From Paracyclopina nana (Eukaryota > Arthropoda > Copepoda > Cyclopoida > Cyclopettidae): 64,000 nucleotides of DNA. Within the stretch, counting starts at the first letter, position 1, and each line of letters begins with the position of its first letter. The stretch is taken from contig JAGUCH010000001.1 in NCBI GenBank assembly GCA_019096065.1, positions 6,076,001 through 6,140,000 of the forward strand, written 5' to 3'. Below are positions 47,101-57,914 of this stretch, in pieces. The position numbers were made by a program, and so were the translations under genes. Under the pieces are notes generated by a model. That model worked only from the letters and a program-made list of their open reading frames with translations, did not search any database and was not told where the DNA came from.

Positions 47101-50100
47101 ACACTGTAAATTGGAACACTTGATGAGAGCACGAGTAAATCTGGATTCACTCAATTATAACTAATTCAGGCAAGCTGCGGAGCAATTAATTCAACGCATG
47201 CCTTCGAGGTAAAAACGATGATGACGTGATATCGAATGAAGATATTGATGAATTTTTACCTAGGAGTGTTGATGTCTCGCAAAACTGATCCACCCATGCT
47301 TTGAATCCACGAGAAATAGCGTTTGATGTCTGATTTGAACTTTTTGCTGATCTGGTTGAAGCAGACACCCACTCCTTCCATGGAGAGATTAAACAAAGGT
47401 CTCTCACATGGCTGTGGTCTCAGGCCTCGAGCTGCCAACTGATGGACTAAAGTTGGCCCGATGACAGTTTTTCTCTCGGCATGAAGGTGTTCGAAAATCG
47501 GCCCTTCAAACTCTTCCAACAAGTAGGCGACTTCCTCAGGTCCACATGCATCTCTGCCAGTTCTATAATTGTAAGATACATCGACAACTTACTCAAATGA
47601 ATGGGCCTAATATGAAGAGCGACTGGGCATATTTTTAGATAACAGAAAACAAGAATGAGTACATGCATCGCCTAATCATCAACTGCTATAAACGGGTCTT
47701 TGTCCCGAAATCACTGAGCGGTTAAAATATAGAAATTGAATGTATGTCTTGAACATGATCTTGATTAAGGGCCAAATTTGAGCAACGAACACGGAATTAC
47801 CGCAGTCCTAACACGAAAGAGCGTGTCACTCAATTTCGATTTGGCGCACGGACTTTCTCCACATATACATAAGGCGGTCTTTCTCGCAGCGCGCGCGTGC
47901 TCTTGGAGCCGTTCATGTCAACCTCATGAATTAGTCAATTCTTTTTGTTAAAACATGGCGAAAACAATACACATAATTGGAATCGGGTCAGCGCGCCCTT
48001 TAATTTGAGCCCAAAAAAGTCGTCAAAATGCGGAGTATAAGAAAGTTGCCAGTATCTCAGTTGTCTTTGGGCCTACAGCAAAACTAAAGACAGTTTTGGA
48101 AATCCCAGCCCGAGCTCTACAAATGTTATTTTTGGACTTTTTCAAAAAATTCCATTATATTGCTTCAAAATCGCCATTTTCGTGTTTATTAGTGAGCAGC
48201 TCCATTAATTGAGGTCAAATTGTTGAATTAGCCATAGCTCATTGCAGGAAACATTAATAAAATGTAATATTGGCGCCATTGCAACCGCCTCAACATGCCA
48301 TTTAATTTGAGCCCAAACAGTTTGTCAAAATGTAGCATATAAGAAAGTTGCCTGTATCTCAGTTGGCATTTGGCTTTAAGCAAAACCAAAGTTTTGGAAA
48401 TCCCAGCCCGAGCTCTACAAATGTTATTTTATCAACTTTTTTCAAAAATTCCATTCGGGTCCTACTAAAAGGCACACAATGCCCACAATTGGCACACAAT
48501 GCCCACAACACCCACAAGGCACACAACCGGCACACAATTACTAAAAGGCACACATTGAGTTAAAAAAATAAAAATTAAATGAATCCTCAAAGAAAGTTAG
48601 AAAGTGGTTGCCTGTTTCTAGCTTAGCAATGTTCCAAATATAAAAGTACCTTCTTAAAAATATCACAATTTAGCTAATATTATTTAACATTAGATAATTT
48701 GATGCAGCTTCCAAAAATGTAAATACGAAAATTTTCTGACTTTGCTTTCACACAATGATGGCACACAATGGCACACAACAGCACACAACGGCACACAATG
48801 GAGACAATGGAAAGTGGTTGCCTGTTTTCAGCTTAGCTGTGTGCCAAATATGAAATTGGCCTTTAAAATTATAAAGAATAATAATTTGGCTCTTATTATT
48901 TCACAAAAAATAAAGATAATTTGGGAGAGCTTCCAAAAATGAAAACAGAATAATTTTCTGACCTTGCTTAGCTGAGATAATACTAAAATTCAAGCAATTA
49001 TTGCTAAATCCATTGTTATTAACAACCCAAGCACATGATCCAATTAGTTTGCTTTTTTACTCCATGTGTGCCTTTTAGTAATTGTGTGCCATCATGGCAC
49101 ACAATGGCACACAATGGCACACAACGGCACACAATGGCACACAACGCCACACAATGGCACACAAAGGCTCACAATGGAAAGTGGTTGCCTGTGTTTAGCT
49201 TAGCTGTGTGCCAAATATGAAATTAGCCTTTAAAATTATAAAGAAAAATAATTTGGCTTTTATTATTTAACAAAAAATAAAGATAATTTGGGAGAGCTTC
49301 CAAAAATGAAAACAGAATAATTTTCCGACTTTGCTTAGCTGAGATAATGCCAAAATTCGAGCAATTACCGCTAAATCCATTGTTATTAACAACCCAAGCA
49401 CATGATCCAATTAGTTTGTTTTTTTTACTCCATGTGTGCCTTTTAGTAATTGTGTGCCATCATGGCACACAATGGCACACAATAGCACACAATGGCACAC
49501 AACGGCACACAATGGCACACAATGGCACACAACAGCACACAACGCCACACAAAGGCTCACAATGGAAAGTGGTTGCCTGTGTTTAGCTTAGCTGTGTGCC
49601 AAATATGAAATTAGCCTTTAAAATTATATTGAATAATAATTTGGCTTTTATTATTTATTTTATTTGCGAGAGCTTCCAAAAATGTAAACAGAATAATTTT
49701 CCGACCTTGCTTAGCTTTGCTGATGCCGAAATTCGGGCAATTACTGCCTAATCCAATGTTATGAACATCCCAAGCACATGATCTAATTTGTTTGTTTTTT
49801 TACTCCATGTGTGCCTTTTAGTAATTGTGTGCCATCATGGCACACAATGGCACACAATGGCACACAACGGCACACAATGGAAAGTGGTTGCCTGTTTTTG
49901 GCTTAGCTGTGTGTCAAATATGAAATTAGCCTTTAAAATTAAAATTGCCCAAATTTTTGCATTGTCTCAGCAATGCAGAGTCAGTAAATTATAGTGTTTA
50001 CATTTGAAAGCAATTTTCATGCTGGGTACACAACATTCACACAAATGTCTTTGCAGTAATTGCCCGAATTTGGAAATTATCTCAGCTAAGTGGTCACAAA

Positions 50101-52816
50101 AGTGGTCACAAAAGTGCTCACGACAGTGGACACAAAAGGGGTCAGAAAAGTGGTCACAAAAGTGGTCACAAAAGGATTCACAAAAGAGGTCACAAAAGTG
50201 GTCACAAAAGTGGTCACAAAAGAGGTCACAAAAGTGGTCACAAAAGTGGTCACAAAAGTGGTCACAAAAGTGGTCACAAAGTGGTCACAAAAGTGGTCAC
50301 AAAAGTGGTCACAAAAGTGGTCACAAAAGTGGTCACAAAAGTGCGCTATTAGTTTGCCATCATTGTGAGCCATTGTGTGCCATTGTGAGCCATTGTGTGC
50401 CATTGTGAGCCATTGTGTGCAATTGTGTGACTTTGTGTGCCATTGTGTGCCATTGTGTGCCGTTGTGTGCCATTGTGTGCCGTTGTGTGCCATTGTGTGC
50501 TATTGTGTGCCAATGTCTACTATAATTGTGTGCCATTGTGTGCTTTGGTCTGAATTTTGGCATTATCTCAGCTAAGCAAAGTCAGAAAATTATTCAGTTT
50601 ATATTTTCAGAAGCTGCATCAAATAATCTTTATTTTAGTTAAATAATAAAAGCCAAATTTTAATTCTTAATTCTATTTTTAAAAGCAATTTTCATGCTGG
50701 GCACACAACAAGCACATAAAGGTGGTAGCAGTAATTGCCCGAATTTTTGCATTATCTCAGCAAAGCAAAGTCAGAAAATTAGTCAGTTTACTTTTTTGGA
50801 AGCTGCATCAAATTATCTTTATTGTTTGTTAAATAATAAAAGCCAAATTTTTATTCTTTATGTTTTTAAAAGCAATTTTCATGTTGGCACACAACAAGCA
50901 CACAAAGGTCTCAGCAGTAATTGCCCAAATTTTGGCATAATCTCAGCAAAGCAAAGTCAGACAAATATTGTGTTTACATTTTTGAAAGCTGCCTCACATT
51001 ATCTTTATTTTTTTTGTTAAATAAGATAAGCCAAATATTAATTCTTTATAATTTTAAAAGCTACTTTCATATTTGGCACACAGCTAAGCTAAAAATATTG
51101 GCTCCTCATTGCAAGAATTTTTGCAACCACTTTCTAGCTTACATGTAAGAATCATTCATTTTTTATTTTTTTTAGGTCAATGTGTGCCTTTTAGTAATTG
51201 TGTGCCGGTTGTGTGCCTTGTGGGTGTTGTGGGCATTGTGTGCCAATTGTGGGCATTGTGTGTGTTTTAGTAGGAGCGTTCCATTCTAGTGCCTCAAAAT
51301 TGCCATTTTCGTGTTTATAAGGGGAATACCAGTTTCCCGTGTCTCAGCAGTCTATTAAATAAAAATGCTAGCTCCAGTGCTGAGCCCTGAGCAGCCCGAG
51401 GTAAAAAATTCGATCATATCCTGAAACTGCACATAAAACAGAGCCACTTTGTGCTTCATAGCCAACTCAGCATTCTGACTCTAGGCAGGAGAAAAAACAA
51501 TTGTAACAGCAATATCCCAGCGCTGAGTTGTCCGATTTGAAAACAATTTACTGTTTTGGAAATGGTATGACATTGTCTATCATTCATTACTTCAAAGCCA
51601 TTTTGCTTGCACAGTGATTAGCTTCCTCTGCCTCAGCAGTCTATTTAGTAAACATGCTAGATCCAGTGGGACAACTCATCGCTGGGATATTGGTGTTACA
51701 ATTTGAGCCTAGTCCAAGTTTGCACTGGTTTTTTCTCCTGCCTAGAGTCAGAATGCTGAGTTGGCTATGAAGCACAAAGTGTCATGCCAATTCCAAAACA
51801 GTAAATTGTTTTCAAATCGGACAACTCAGCGCTGAGATATTGGTGTTACAATTTGAGCCCAGTCCAAGCTTGCACTCGTTTTTCTCCTGCCTAGAGTCAG
51901 AATGCTGAGTTGGCTATGAAGCACAAAGTGTCATGCCATTTCCAAAACAGTAAATTGTTTTCAAATGGGACAACTCAGCGCTGAGATATTGGTGTCACAA
52001 TTTGAGCCCAGTCCAAGTTTGCACTGGTTTTTTCTCCTGCCTAGAGTCAGAATGCTGAGTTGGCTATGAAGCACAAAGTGGCTCAGTTTTATGTGTAGTT
52101 TTAGGATATGACCAGACTTTTTACCTGAGGCTGCTCAGGACTCAGCACTGGAGCAAGTATGTTTACTAAATAGACTGCTGAGACAAGGGAAACTGGTATT
52201 CCCCTAATAAACACGAAAATGGCGATTTTGTGGCACTAGAATGGCATTTTCGGAAAAAGTTTATAAAATAACATTTGTGGAGCTCGGAATGGGATTTCCA
52301 AAACTGTCTTTTGTTTTGCTCTAGGCCTCAGGACAACGGAGAAAATGGCAACTTTCTTATCCGCCGTATTTTGACGACTTTTTTGGGCTCAAATAAAAGG
52401 GCGCGCAGACCCGATTCCAAATATGTGCTTACATCGCGGAAAAGTTGCGTAACGGCAAAGTTACGGCGGTTTTACTGCGTATGTTTTTCGGGAAGCCTTA
52501 TGTATACGTGGAGAAACTCCGTGCGCCAAATCGAAATTGGGTGACAAGCTCTTTTATCGCCAGTTAATTGGGCTTTCTTGCTTTGCGCCCAAAAAAGATT
52601 ATGAGCATGTTTTCACCCATGTTCTTAAGAGATTAAAATGCCTTACTCAGAGTAGAAGATTTTGAAGCCAAACGATTGGACGTCCTTGACGAGTGGCAAA
52701 TTCTGCCGCAAACTTTGCCCAATGATGCAAATGGCCGTCAAGTTGGCCATTTCCATGTCGTCATCATGGTCTTCGCCTTCTTGCGAAGCCGGTCTCACGT
52801 CACCTCGCTTCGCCAT
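44145..52816 (-). CDS. ECT2: ECT2/Pebble-type Rho guanine nucleotide exchange factor
   Basis: Eight exons join in frame: 52816-52647, 47562-47260, 46883-46399, 46339-45507, 45446-45334, 45275-44918, 44857-44642, 44582-44145 (2916 bases, 971 aa; human ECT2 is about 880). The protein activates RhoA to drive cytokinesis. N-terminal BRCT repeats occupy about residues 30-310, with recognisable THLVTDSCRGEKYRYASTFG, IPVMSGDWI, AHLYF and HIVVDDAKL...VKVEWFWASI. Next come a nuclear-localisation cluster (SRKRKRRK), Ser/Thr-Pro sites (LDTPDQTPLQ), the catalytic DH domain (about 413-600; RVFSELVQTETNFVNVLKTI, MMHPIQRLPRVILLLTDIL), a PH domain (about 610-800) with a Gly/Ser/Asn-rich insert, and the conserved tail start VNRAFSFNKTP. 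Order and motifs are those of ECT2/Pebble. Intron 1 is 5.1 kb and mostly foldback element; the other introns are 59-376 bases. The gene ends 160 bases from the lectin stop, tail to tail. Confidence 0.95.
48600..49900. repeat. higher-order tandem units of about 200-385 bp, each with a GGCACACAAT array
   Basis: The phrase AAAGTGGTTGCCTGT starts units near 48601, 48809, 49178, 49565 and 49880. Each full unit carries the same A/T-rich body (GCTTAGCTGTGTGCCAAATATGAAATT, then AATTTGGCT.TTATTATTT, GAGCTTCCAAAAATG, AACAACCCAAGCACATGAT) and ends with CCATGTGTGCCTTTTAGTAATTGTGTGCC followed by 4-9 copies of a 10-base GGCACACAAT-like unit. Array copy number varies between units, typical of satellite-like expansion. 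Confidence 0.9.
50090..50345. repeat. 12-bp minisatellite, unit GTGGTCACAAAA
   Basis: About twenty tandem copies of GTGGTCACAAAA, with occasional variants (GAGGTCACAAAA, GTGGACACAAAA, GATTCACAAAA). It sits near the centre of symmetry of the large foldback. Since 12 is a multiple of 3, both strands show long repetitive open frames (TKVV and QKWS repeats), which are artefacts of the repeat. Confidence 0.95.
50365..51080. repeat. inverted copies of the GGCACACAAT array and unit body
   Basis: From 50365 to about 50545 the array appears in opposite orientation (ATTGTGTGCC repeated, about eighteen units). It is followed by at least three reversed copies of the unit body (starting near 50560, 50745 and 50930, each with TTGGCATTATCTCAGC-like sequence, CAAAGTCAGA, GCTGCATCAAAT, and AAAAGCCAAATTTTT). 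This forms the right half of the foldback interior. Confidence 0.88.
51300..52225. repeat. nested foldback with three tandem ~150-bp units
   Basis: The left arm (GGGGAATACCAGTTTCCCGTGTCTCAGCAGTCTATT..., AGCCACTTTGTGCTTCATAGCC) is mirrored on the right (...GTGGCTCAGTTTTATGTG, GACTGCTGAGACAAGGGAAACTGGTATTCCCC). Between them CTAGAGTCAGAATGCTGAGTTGGC recurs at about 51742, 51891 and 52041, a direct repeat period of about 150 bases. It lies wholly inside the larger foldback. Confidence 0.88.
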
Positions 52817-53627
52817 TTTCGCCTAGAGCATAGCTCAAGTCAAATCTAACTTTTAGAGGACAACACCTGCCGTGAGACGTCGTCCAGTGTTGCTTACTTT
52901 TGAATTTTCTTCCCTCACAATTCGAGAGCGCTCATTCGCTGACGAACTTTCAAGATGACCAATCAGAAGCGCCCATCGCGCTGTAAGTTGCGTGATTTCG
53001 CAATATTTTTATTCCGACTAATTGTAAGGTTGCGATATTTTTTAATTCCTTTTACCGCCTTGTTTGTTGACAAACTCGGTTAAAGAGGCTTTTAAATTTT
53101 CTTCCATAATAATGAAATAGGTAAGCAAGCTTTGAACTAATTATGCATCTTGATTCTTAGTCAACCATAAGATTTATTTTGCGGTTGGGCACAAGATAGT
53201 GTGCTGTCATGCCAGAAAATGTGCGACATTTGGAGATTGCTTGAGAGCTGTGATTTCTTCGGATTGATATTAATTGAAAAAATATACTGCTCTTTACTGT
53301 TTAGGCCATGATATTATGTTGCATAATTAAGTTTCCAAATTGTTAATGCCCAGATTTTGTTGCTCAACGCTTGAACCCTGCAAAAATAGCTGATAGATTT
53401 ATTTAATTGCAAAAATTGGGGTTATGGCCCAATTTAAAAATTATCATCTGTCAAGTCAATGAATGGATTTTAGTGTCAGCCATTTTTTCGTGGGTTTTTT
53501 ATTTCTCCTTGGTGACGACCAGTATGCTATGGCGTTTTTCGATTGCCAAACCAGATTTTCCTCTTTCCAGGATTGATAGAGTAAAAGTCACCAAACTGGT
53601 TTTCAAGATAGTTTTACCTTACTCAAA
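52817..53627. promoter_or_regulatory. shared divergent promoter region, ECT2 (minus) and GCSH (plus)
   Basis: About 810 bases separate the two start codons, which point away from each other. No TATA box is placed sensibly for either gene, as expected for broadly expressed genes. The part next to ECT2 (52850-52990) is richer in CG. A 97-codon frame at 53407-53700 overlaps the GCSH start in another frame and is not supported. Confidence 0.4.
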
Positions 53628-54495
53628 ATGGTCGCCACATTGGTCTTTCGACAAATCCCTCGTCTTTTGCCTACAATCAGTCCCAGCATTCGTCATTTGA
53701 GCACTACCAGACAGCTCCAAGCTCTCTACTTTACCAAAAAGCACGAGTGGGTCAATGTGGATGGCGAGCATGGCACAGTTGGTATTTCAAATTACGCTCA
53801 AGAGGCCTTGGGAGATATCGTTTACGCCCAATTGCCATCAGTGGATGATTCTGTGACAAGTGGGGAAGAATGTGGTGCATTAGAATCTGTCAAGGCTGCG
53901 TCTGAAGTGTACTCTCCAGTGTCGGGTTTGTGCTTTTGAAATATTTGAGAAGCGTTACGTAACAAGTCTCATGTTGTTGGCCCCAAGATTTTCTGTGCGA
54001 CAAAAATACTGCAACAGCGCTTGATTTGGGTCACCTTGAAAATTGTCTTTGTTGCAATGCAATGTTGCTAAGCTGTAAGCCGTTTTTAATAGCTTTTTGA
54101 TTGCCCTTTTTCTGCAAAAACTTCCGATAATGGCAACGACTTTGACTTTTAAAGAAAAAATCACTTGGAACATTTTGCAAGTCTCCAATATTGTGCAGAA
54201 GTATACAGTCCAGACTTTGCAATATTTTGGATAAACGGGCTGAACTTAGACTACTCAAAAAGTTTCAAATAAACTTCCTTTTTTAAATGAATGATGCATC
54301 AACTTCATTTCTATCTTAGGCACCGTTACCGAAAAGAATGAAGCTGTGGAGGCTGCTCCATCCTTAATCAACACTTCAGCTATGGAGGAGGGATGGCTTT
54401 TTAGGGTTAAGCTAACAAAGCCTGAGGAAATTGATGGGTTAATGAACAAAGATGCTTATGAGGCTTACCTCAAAGAACACGAGGAGCATGAATGA
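53628..54495 (+). CDS. GCSH: glycine cleavage system H protein, mitochondrial
   Basis: Two exons join in phase 1, 53628-53925 and 54320-54495 (474 bases, 157 aa, the usual size). This is the lipoyl carrier of the mitochondrial glycine cleavage system, shuttling the aminomethyl group between P, T and L proteins. The N-terminus ([20 protein letters not shown], then [10 protein letters not shown]) is a typical Arg/Ser/Leu mitochondrial presequence. The mature part has [29 protein letters not shown], and the lipoylation motif [18 protein letters not shown] with the modified lysine at about residue 89. Exon 2 has EGWLFRVKL and a C-terminal EAYLKEHEE helix. All hallmark residues are intact. A poly(A) signal AATAAA lies at 54523-54528. 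Confidence 0.97.
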
Positions 54496-54621
54496 TGATC
54501 AGTTGGTGGCTTCTTAGTCATTAATAAATGATACCGATATCTTTAGCCTATAGTATTTATTTCATTAATTATTACAGTATTTCATGGCCATGGTGATACT
54601 GGATGAAGCTTATATATTTCT

Positions 54622-54828
54622 TTAATTTGCCTTTCCTCGACTGCTTCGCTGAAGCGTCAAATTCATGAGCCAAGAGCGAGCAGCAGGCATTCCAGATCCA
54701 CCTTTGCAAGTTGAGTAGCCTTCATCAAAACGATTGGGAATTGCCATTGCAGTTGTAGCAACCGTAGCCACAGCTCCTGCCACAAATTTCACTCCAAATG
54801 GCATCGGCATTGCTATTGCATCAAAATT
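54622..54828 (-). CDS. possible last exon of a small protein; unrecognised
   Basis: A good acceptor (CTTTATTTTCACAG) opens a frame reading NFDAIAMPMPFGVKFVAGAVATVATTAMAI... and ending at 54622 with a Cys- and Ser-containing tail. The Ala/Val/Thr stretch is mildly hydrophobic. No convincing upstream exon was found, although a TATAAG-type site lies on the minus strand near 55035. The frame could also be chance. Confidence 0.28.
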   Translation of the reverse strand, partial: NFDAIAMPMPFGVKFVAGAVATVATTAMAIPNRFDEGYSTCKGGSGMPAARSWLMNLTLQRSSRGKAN

Positions 54829-55143
54829 CTGTGAAAATAAAGGACAAGTCAGTTTTTTAGAGATTGCACAGTAGTTCGTTAATCGAGCACTAGATATATG
54901 TTTGGATGATACTCTATTTCTTAGGTGGTTTTTTTCATAGTCTGAGATGAAATCAAAAGGGAGAAATCAGAGAAACACGTACGGCTCGGTCTTCGTCCAA
55001 AACTGTTATGGGGCCTCTCACTGGAGTTTGCAAGCTTATAAAGAGATTATAAATAGTGCACCAGAAGCTAGCGAGACTTTGACAGAGAGTGCGCAACACT
55101 TTTTTCTGGTGCTTCTTAGGATGTCTCGACAATTTTGGCACTT

Positions 55144-57834
55144 ATCTAAGTAAGAATTGCAATTGTGTGGCAATGCTCATAAGAAAAGTTATGATCAACT
55201 ATGCCACAATTATGCGCATGTAAGGTCCAACATTGACCGATTTTGGCGACACTTTTTCCAGGACACAAACATCAAGGGCTTATTCAGATAAAGGTTGCAC
55301 ATATTGCCCTGTTGCACACCCTCATCTGGGAAAACAGGAGTATTTATTTGCCATTTTTGGGGCTCTTTTGAATTCTCGACTGGGTGTTGAGGTTAGATGG
55401 TGAAATTGGCAATTGCTCATGGGCATAATTTCAAAGGTAATTGAGGTCTAATTTTTAAGTCAGCGTTAACAAGCCAGCATGAATGCATTCATTTGAATAG
55501 GTTAGTGCCAAAGAAATCTTGACAGCTCAATCGCCCCGATGAGTTAGTAGAGCAGAAAGAGGCCCTTGACAACTGCAAAGAGCGAGCTCGTATTCTGTAA
55601 TTTTTATTATCTTGCCCGTAAGCATATAATGCACATGTGATTTGAGCTTATGTTATTTTCATGAGTTTAAATACTCCATCTCATAAATTATTTTAGTCAT
55701 GTTCAACCAACTAAAAAAACGCGGAAGTAATGTACAACCGCGCAGACTCGCACCAAAAAATTCGACGCACAGTTATGGTGTCTTCGTACTTTGCCCGGCC
55801 CTTGCATTACTGATCAAAAAGCGCAGATGTACTTTTCGTCTTATACCGTAATACTCTATTTAATTAACCATCTCAATTTTCATAGAGGATTTGGTATTGC
55901 GTGCATTTTGTATTGCTCCTAATTCTTCGAGTATAAAGGATGGTGAACTTTTGTACTCTGCTTTTAGGCATTGTGTGTCCAGTGACAGCGTCAAGCTGCA
56001 AATTGCGTTCGTTCCAAAATGAGATTGTATTAAAAAAGCGTTTGCTTATATAGTACAAATGCAAGCTTCTCACAATTGAGTACGTAGGTGAGAAAACACA
56101 TCTAGAGTGCACCAGCTTCCATACCATTTCAACCCACAAGCATGAAAGAAATACTTTTGAAGGCTTAAAGCTCAAAATGAGACGGGTTGTTTTGTTAAGA
56201 AAAACTGATTTAGCCGAGACATTTGAGCAATAAAATGCTCAGACTCGGTGCTATCAATTATTTCAAATTCTACTCAAAACTGCTCATTTGACAAAAAAGG
56301 TTTCACGCGACCGTAAATCATGGCAATCAAACCTAGTTTGGGAAGTTACACTATTAAGCCTTAAAAAGACCTCCTATTCGGATTTTTGCGAACTTAATTT
56401 TTTAGTCAGCCATTTGATGCCATTTTTTTTGTCTGGATAAGTCCATAAAGTAACTCACTTTTTGGGGACATATATCATGAAGTTGCTCTTCTTTGCTTGT
56501 TGTGTGCTAGAAGTCTCTCAATTTCTAGGTAGATTTCATGCTCTTAGCCCGTAACTGCATAAATTCAAAGTTATTTACATTTTGACGCCGTAAACTCCTT
56601 TTAGGGATAAGCATTAGAGAAAATGTACGATTGTCTTTCTCTTCTTGATTCCTACCTAGATTCAACTTCCACTGGACTCGTCAAAGTTGCGTGATCATCA
56701 TACGAATTCTTCCAATAAATATCGCGCAACAAAAAAAACATTTGTGTAATTTTCCAAGATAAAAGAGTGAAAGAAAAAAGAAAATCTGTCAAGCCATTCG
56801 TTAGCCACAGTCGCAACGATTTTTTTTAATTTTCAATTGGCATTTTTTGCCAAAGTAGGCCATTAGCCCGCATTGTAGCTGATGATGCCCTTAGTTAATT
56901 GTTGAAATATGGGCTACATAGTAAAAGAGGAAATTGTGTCAATGTCGATGCTGCATATGATAAATCCCTTTTCGCATGCGTCATCATCGATGCTATAAAT
57001 ACTCATCTTTTAAAATAGAATCTCTATTTCTGAATGCCCATTTTTAATCCCGTAAAAGCATTTTTCACGGTTAAGCTGTGTTGCGTTGCTTCGTGCACTC
57101 AATCACAAGAGTTCTGGCTTTCAAGCCATAAATAGTGGTATCATCAAAGCATTTATAATCTTTCATGGTGTAGTGATAAAAATCAAGTGGCAATGTTTTT
57201 TTAGGCTGCCAATCTATTTACGATGCGTTGTTATCAACATACAACGGTTCAGTTTCATCCGAAATGACTCTTTTTTATTTTAGCTTGGGTACCTCTCACA
57301 GATCGTACGTTTTCCGATTTCCATAATCAAATGGAAAAAAGACATACTATTAGTAAAAGTCCATAAGTACCATTGTCATACCTTAACACGTGGCTCGTAC
57401 CCCAATCAAGTTTTATCCTCACTGGTGTCTTTCTTTTTTAGGTCACTTATTCGTGTACTTTTGTAAAATTGCTTCCTTCTCATGTGGAGTTAAACTGCAG
57501 AAAATTGGCAACCAAAAGTTTTCGCCTATGCGTGGGTCATGTTGCCTTCCTCGGGGAATATTCTGATGGGTAACAAATTTTAAAAGAGATACGTTTCAAA
57601 AAGAATATAGCCGTTCTCTTGATCACATATCAACTAGTTTAGCCATTACTTATAGGTGATTATATTAGAAAAACTGTATATAAGTAACCATTTTTCAGCC
57701 GAAGGTCTTCGGAGTATTGAAAGAGACTCTAGCCTGAATACTTAGACTTTACCATAAAAGTAGGACATCAGTGGAAAAAAGTGAAAGCCCGCTAGGCTTA
57801 GAAACGCGCTTCGTTTCGACGTCAGATTCGGCGG
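55144..57834. other. intergenic, no supported gene
   Basis: Short ORFs only, including 100 codons on the minus strand at 55873-56175 with no feature. The last few hundred bases are the upstream region of the prohormone-like gene. Confidence 0.5.
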
Positions 57835-57875
57835 TATATAAAAAGCCTCTCAACTCCTACAAAATGAGTCAGTCA
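57818..57875 (+). promoter_or_regulatory. core promoter of the prohormone-like gene (CRE-like site, TATA box, initiator)
   Basis: GACGTCA (57818-57824, CRE-like) is followed by TATATAAAA (57835-57843) and a TCAGT initiator at about 57869-57873. The TATA-to-initiator distance is about 35 bases. The first in-frame ATG after the initiator that gives a signal peptide is at 57915. CRE-like sites are common upstream of neuropeptide genes, which is background knowledge and not proof. Confidence 0.72.
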
Positions 57876-57914
57876 TCTCCGTCGTCCGAAAGAGAGAGTA
57901 CAGAAGACCTAAGC

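Larger units (their letters stand above)
47816..52554. mobile_element. 4.7-kb compound foldback element filling ECT2 intron 1
   Basis: The outer arms are inverted copies. The left arm starting near 47816 (GTCAC.CAATTTCGATTTGGCGCACGG, ACATAAGGC, GGAATCGGGTC.GCGCGCCC, then a long match through AGCCCAAAAAAGTCGTCAAAAT and GACAGTTTTGGAAATCCCA) reappears reverse-complemented up to about 52554. Part of the left arm (about 48000-48165) is also repeated directly at about 48300-48455. Inside are further mirrored pieces (48460-48558 against 51176-51275), arrays of GGCACACAAT-type and GTGGTCACAAAA-type units, and a smaller nested foldback at 51300-52225. No transposase frame is seen. The organisation, long inverted arms carrying tandem repeats, resembles the Foldback/Galileo style of element, which is inference. 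Confidence 0.85.

Noticed and set aside
50004-50493. Repetitive ORFs on both strands (QKWS, TKVV, CDHF and HNGTQW repeats)
   Set aside because: They arise because the 12-bp and 10-bp tandem units lack stop codons in several frames. No start context, splice site or signal peptide; artefact of the satellite.
48460-51275. CRISPR-like array from regularly spaced GGCACACAAT repeats
   Set aside because: Eukaryotic context, no unique spacers, units directly abutting, and mirrored organisation; this is satellite/foldback DNA.
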